Positions 5,320 to 5,875 of a stretch of DNA of 5,875 nucleotides are shown here, one piece after another. The DNA is from Kuafuiihalomonas phototrophica (GTDB lineage Bacteria; Myxococcota; Kuafuiibacteriia; Kuafuiibacteriales; Kuafuiibacteriaceae). Position 1 is the stretch's first letter. Every line of letters begins with the position of its first letter. Made by a program: the position numbers and the translations under genes. The notes under the pieces are model-generated. The model saw only the letters and a program-made list of their open reading frames with translations, was not told the origin of the DNA and ran no database searches. The stretch spans positions 1 to 5,875 of the forward strand of contig DAPKRQ010000242.1 in NCBI GenBank assembly GCA_031800475.1. Direction: 5' to 3'.

Positions 5320-5382
5320 GGCCTGCACACGGGCGCGGTGGCGTTCATCCAGCGGTTCACGAAGACGCTGCGGCTGTACTGA
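5320..5382 (+). pseudogene. IS91-like transposase scrap
   Basis: The plus strand reads GLHTGAVAFIQRFTKTLRLY before TGA 5380-5382. In IS91-type Y2 transposases a 'GAVtFiQRFg.aLnL' segment directly precedes the metal-binding HFH motif; here the reading stops right before it. The upstream codons (Arg/Ala/Gly-rich) fit that family only vaguely. It would be a transposon remnant of about 20 codons inserted between the RND tail and the recombinase gene. The match is short and made from memory of the motif. Confidence 0.4.
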
Positions 5383-5417
5383 CGCGCATAGTACCTGGCA
5401 TCTTCATCTCCTTGATT

Positions 5418-5873
5418 TCACTGGAAGAGGTCCGGCTGTCGAATCGACGTATCGGGGATCTCGAGGCGGCCGGTGCGCCTCAAACCCTCCAGAATCGTGC
5501 GGACGGGCTCTGAGTCCAGCTCGGAGCGTCGGATCTCCCACGGAGCAAAGGGCGCGATCTGCACCATCGAGAGGCAGCCGACGTCGACGAGCTTCTTGAT
5601 CGTCGTGTCGCTGGTCTCGGTGTAACGGGCAGCGGCCTGCATCGACAAGATCTCCGGGTCGCAGACCGTGTCGCGGGGGCCGGCAATGCGGTGCAGCCGG
5701 CGTGCCGTTCGAACGGCGACGGACGTCCAGCGGTGGCCCTTTCCCGTCTTGCGCCCGAGCTTGTTGAGCACGCGGGCGATATCGGACTCACCGTAGCGGG
5801 GGGACATCTGTCGGATGATATCGAGGTCTTCTTCGGCCGTCCTTTGCGTTGTCTTCGCATTCGGTTTGTCCAT
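5418..5873 (-). CDS. Serine recombinase-like protein, C-terminal part
   Basis: The 151 visible residues resemble the C-terminal module of resolvase/invertase-type 'recombinase family' proteins. A helix-turn-helix lies at about residues 12-60 (TAEEDLDIIRQM, SDIARVLNKLGRKTGKGHRW, VAVRTARRLH), the pattern for a recombinase choosing its site. A second excisionase-like HTH at about 75-118 (LSMQAAARYTETSDTTIKKL, then APFAPWEIRRSEL) is followed by LDSEPVRTILEGLRRTGRL and a short tail. The catalytic resolvase domain with its Ser nucleophile is not in the window. The Met at 5873 is two bases from the edge, so it is probably an internal codon of a gene that runs on, although an independently started fragment is possible. 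Its presence beside transposon debris fits a former mobile region. Confidence 0.65.
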   Translation of the reverse strand: MDKPNAKTTQRTAEEDLDIIRQMSPRYGESDIARVLNKLGRKTGKGHRWTSVAVRTARRLHRIAGPRDTVCDPEILSMQAAARYTETSDTTIKKLVDVGCLSMVQIAPFAPWEIRRSELDSEPVRTILEGLRRTGRLEIPDTSIRQPDLFQ

Positions 5874-5875
5874 CT

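Noticed and set aside
4795..5382. Plus-strand ORF of 195 aa as a real gene
   Set aside because: Most of it is opposite the RND tail and upstream spacer and looks random; only the last 20 codons resemble a transposase.
1..5875. CRISPR array, tRNA or rRNA genes, replication origin
   Set aside because: No regularly spaced repeats, cloverleaf-like sequence or rRNA-like blocks were seen on either strand.

Overview
The window looks like an accessory, rearranged stretch of a GC-rich bacterial chromosome. The exported proteins of unknown family, a signal-anchored protein recalling vitellogenin-like proteins, and the C-terminal style of the serine recombinase suggest a deltaproteobacterial or myxobacterial type organism. 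That is an inference from recollection of protein style, not from any marker gene. No rRNA, tRNA or CRISPR array was seen.

Layout. A glycosyltransferase C-terminus runs in from the left edge (+) and stops at 191. A complete IS3-family insertion sequence follows at 242-1482 (+), with 25-bp imperfect terminal inverted repeats, orfA, an A7G slippery site and orfB. Its right end interrupts a minus-strand exported gene of which only the N-terminal part (1483-1891) survives. Upstream of that gene, overlapping it by 13 nt, is a short minus-strand ORF (1879-2364) that looks like the C-terminal end of a larger protein. After a palindrome and a terminator-like hairpin come two minus-strand genes of unknown family that overlap by about 14 nt: a 529-aa Cys-containing secreted protein (3242-4831) and a lipoprotein (2461-3255). 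The signal peptide of the secreted protein is encoded by a GA/CT simple-sequence repeat.

The right end (5005-5875) is gene debris. It holds the frameshifted tail of an RND efflux pump, a short IS91-like transposase scrap on the opposite strand, and the C-terminal part of a serine recombinase that reaches the window edge.

How the genes relate. All cargo genes right of the IS lie on the minus strand and fall into two tight pairs, 3242-4831 with 2461-3255 and 1879-2364 with 1483-1891. Each pair is probably co-translated and all four products except perhaps the 1879-2364 ORF show export signals. The most interesting observation is the simple repeat inside the signal peptide. Two possible GTG starts read through it in two different frames, and loss of one 2-nt repeat unit would connect the second start (with a classical Lys-containing n-region) to the mature protein. 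This suggests slippage-driven variation, or an assembly error in the repeat.
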